NCBI GenBank assembly: GCA_900556545.1
Contig: USPE01000127.1
Coordinates: forward strand, 1-5,822
DNA length: 5,822 nt
From: an uncultured Peptococcaceae bacterium
GTDB taxonomy: Bacteria > Bacillota > Peptococcia > Peptococcales > Peptococcaceae
Direction: 5' to 3'
Of this stretch, positions 5,443 to 5,822 are shown piece after piece. The position numbers and the translations under genes are program-made. Under the pieces are notes generated by a model. That model worked only from the letters and a program-made list of their open reading frames with translations, did not search any database and had not been told where the DNA came from. Each line of letters opens with the position of its first letter. The stretch's first letter is position 1.

Positions 5443-5471
5443 TTGCTTTATAAGATTAAAAATATTATAAT
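5443..5471 (+). promoter_or_regulatory. Candidate uppS promoter
   Basis: TTGCTT (5443-5448), a 17-nt spacer and a perfect TATAAT (5466-5471) would start transcription near 5478, giving a leader of about 60 nt. The -35 is weak and the area is very AT-rich, so the -10 could be fortuitous. Its place downstream of the strong terminator fits a separate transcription unit for uppS. Confidence 0.5.
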
Positions 5472-5539
5472 AAACAGATACGACTGAAAAATTTTTACAG
5501 GCTTATTAGATTTCCTGTGATGTCAAAAGGGAGAATATT

Positions 5540-5822
5540 ATGAAAGTAACATTGGAAGCAATCAAACAACGACCAATGCCGCAGCATATTGCAATCATTA
5601 TGGATGGCAACGGACGATGGGCCAAGGGGAAAGGTATGCCAAGACTGGCTGGACATCGTGTTGGCGTTCAGGCTTTGAAAAGTATTATTATCGCAATCGA
5701 CGAACTAGGGATTCAGTACCTAACCGTATATGCTTTCTCCACGGAAAACTGGAAACGGCCCATTGATGAAGTAAATGGACTGATGGAACTGATGGTAGAG
5801 TTTATTGATAAAGAAATTGATT
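5540..5822 (+). CDS. uppS: Undecaprenyl diphosphate synthase (cis-prenyltransferase), N-terminal 94 residues, cut by window edge
   Basis: The enzyme adds isopentenyl units in cis configuration to farnesyl diphosphate, making the C55 lipid carrier precursor for peptidoglycan and other wall polymers, at the inner face of the membrane. The ATG at 5540 lies 6 nt after AAGGGAG (5527-5533). Hallmarks are present: HIAIIMDGNGRWAKGKG (16-32) with the catalytic aspartate at 22, RLAGHRVG (35-42), and YAFSTENWKRP (64-74). The sequence remains in family register to the window end at residue 94; the usual full length is about 240-250. In many Bacillota uppS follows frr and precedes cdsA, but here the upstream neighbour is glnS, with a long regulatory-looking gap. 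The downstream neighbour is not visible. Confidence 0.96.
   Translation, partial: MKVTLEAIKQRPMPQHIAIIMDGNGRWAKGKGMPRLAGHRVGVQALKSIIIAIDELGIQYLTVYAFSTENWKRPIDEVNGLMELMVEFIDKEID

Larger units (their letters stand above)
5175..5539. other. glnS-uppS intergenic region
   Basis: This gap of about 365 bp has no long coding frame. It contains, in order, a possible mini-ORF (5250-5282), a strong hairpin with U-rich tail (5299-5343), a candidate uppS promoter (5443-5471) and the uppS ribosome binding site AAGGGAG (5527-5533). The base composition is strongly AT-rich from 5345 on. I found no tRNA, no recognised riboswitch and no T-box core sequence. Confidence 0.6.

Overview
The window looks like chromosomal DNA of a low-to-moderate GC Gram-positive-type anaerobe (Bacillota, probably Clostridia or Negativicutes). 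The signs are AT-rich intergenic DNA with sigma-A-like promoters, strong AGGAGG-type ribosome binding sites, GTG starts, a YlmC/YmxH-family PRC-barrel protein, an ArAE/DUF939 exporter-like protein, a bacterial GlnRS and an Lsa-type ABC-F protein. The lineage is inferred from gene content and was not tested by any search.

Left part, minus strand (1-1506): trmL (938-1405) has its own strong promoter at 1478-1506. Downstream of it, a separate strong promoter (860-888) drives an ABC-F ATPase of the Lsa type, cut by the window edge at base 1. About 340 nt lie between the predicted start of that transcript and the ABC-F start codon. This leader contains a two-codon upstream ORF (Met-Lys-stop) with a good Shine-Dalgarno, a hairpin just behind it, a 15-nt element that can pair with both arms of a downstream intrinsic terminator, and that terminator. 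Together these form a coherent ribosome-mediated transcription attenuator, and they are the most interesting structure in the window.

Middle part, plus strand (1621-3390): three co-directional genes, probably one operon. They encode an aromatic-acid-exporter-family membrane protein, a small three-helix membrane protein of unknown function, and a YlmC/YmxH-type PRC-barrel protein. The last two are only 3 nt apart and probably translationally coupled.

Right part, plus strand (3420-5822): glnS (GTG start at 3481, 556 aa) has a TATAAT -10 that sits inside a perfect 8+8 inverted repeat. A 388-bp gap follows. It holds a weak terminator hairpin, a possible 10-codon ORF, a 17-bp hairpin with a U-rich tail, and a candidate uppS promoter. 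The window ends inside uppS (undecaprenyl diphosphate synthase).

Most of the genes are housekeeping genes of translation and cell envelope. Several starts were set from ribosome binding sites rather than from the longest open frame: 1621 rather than 1600, 2776 rather than 2728, and 3481 rather than 3448. No mobile element, CRISPR array, tRNA or rRNA was seen.
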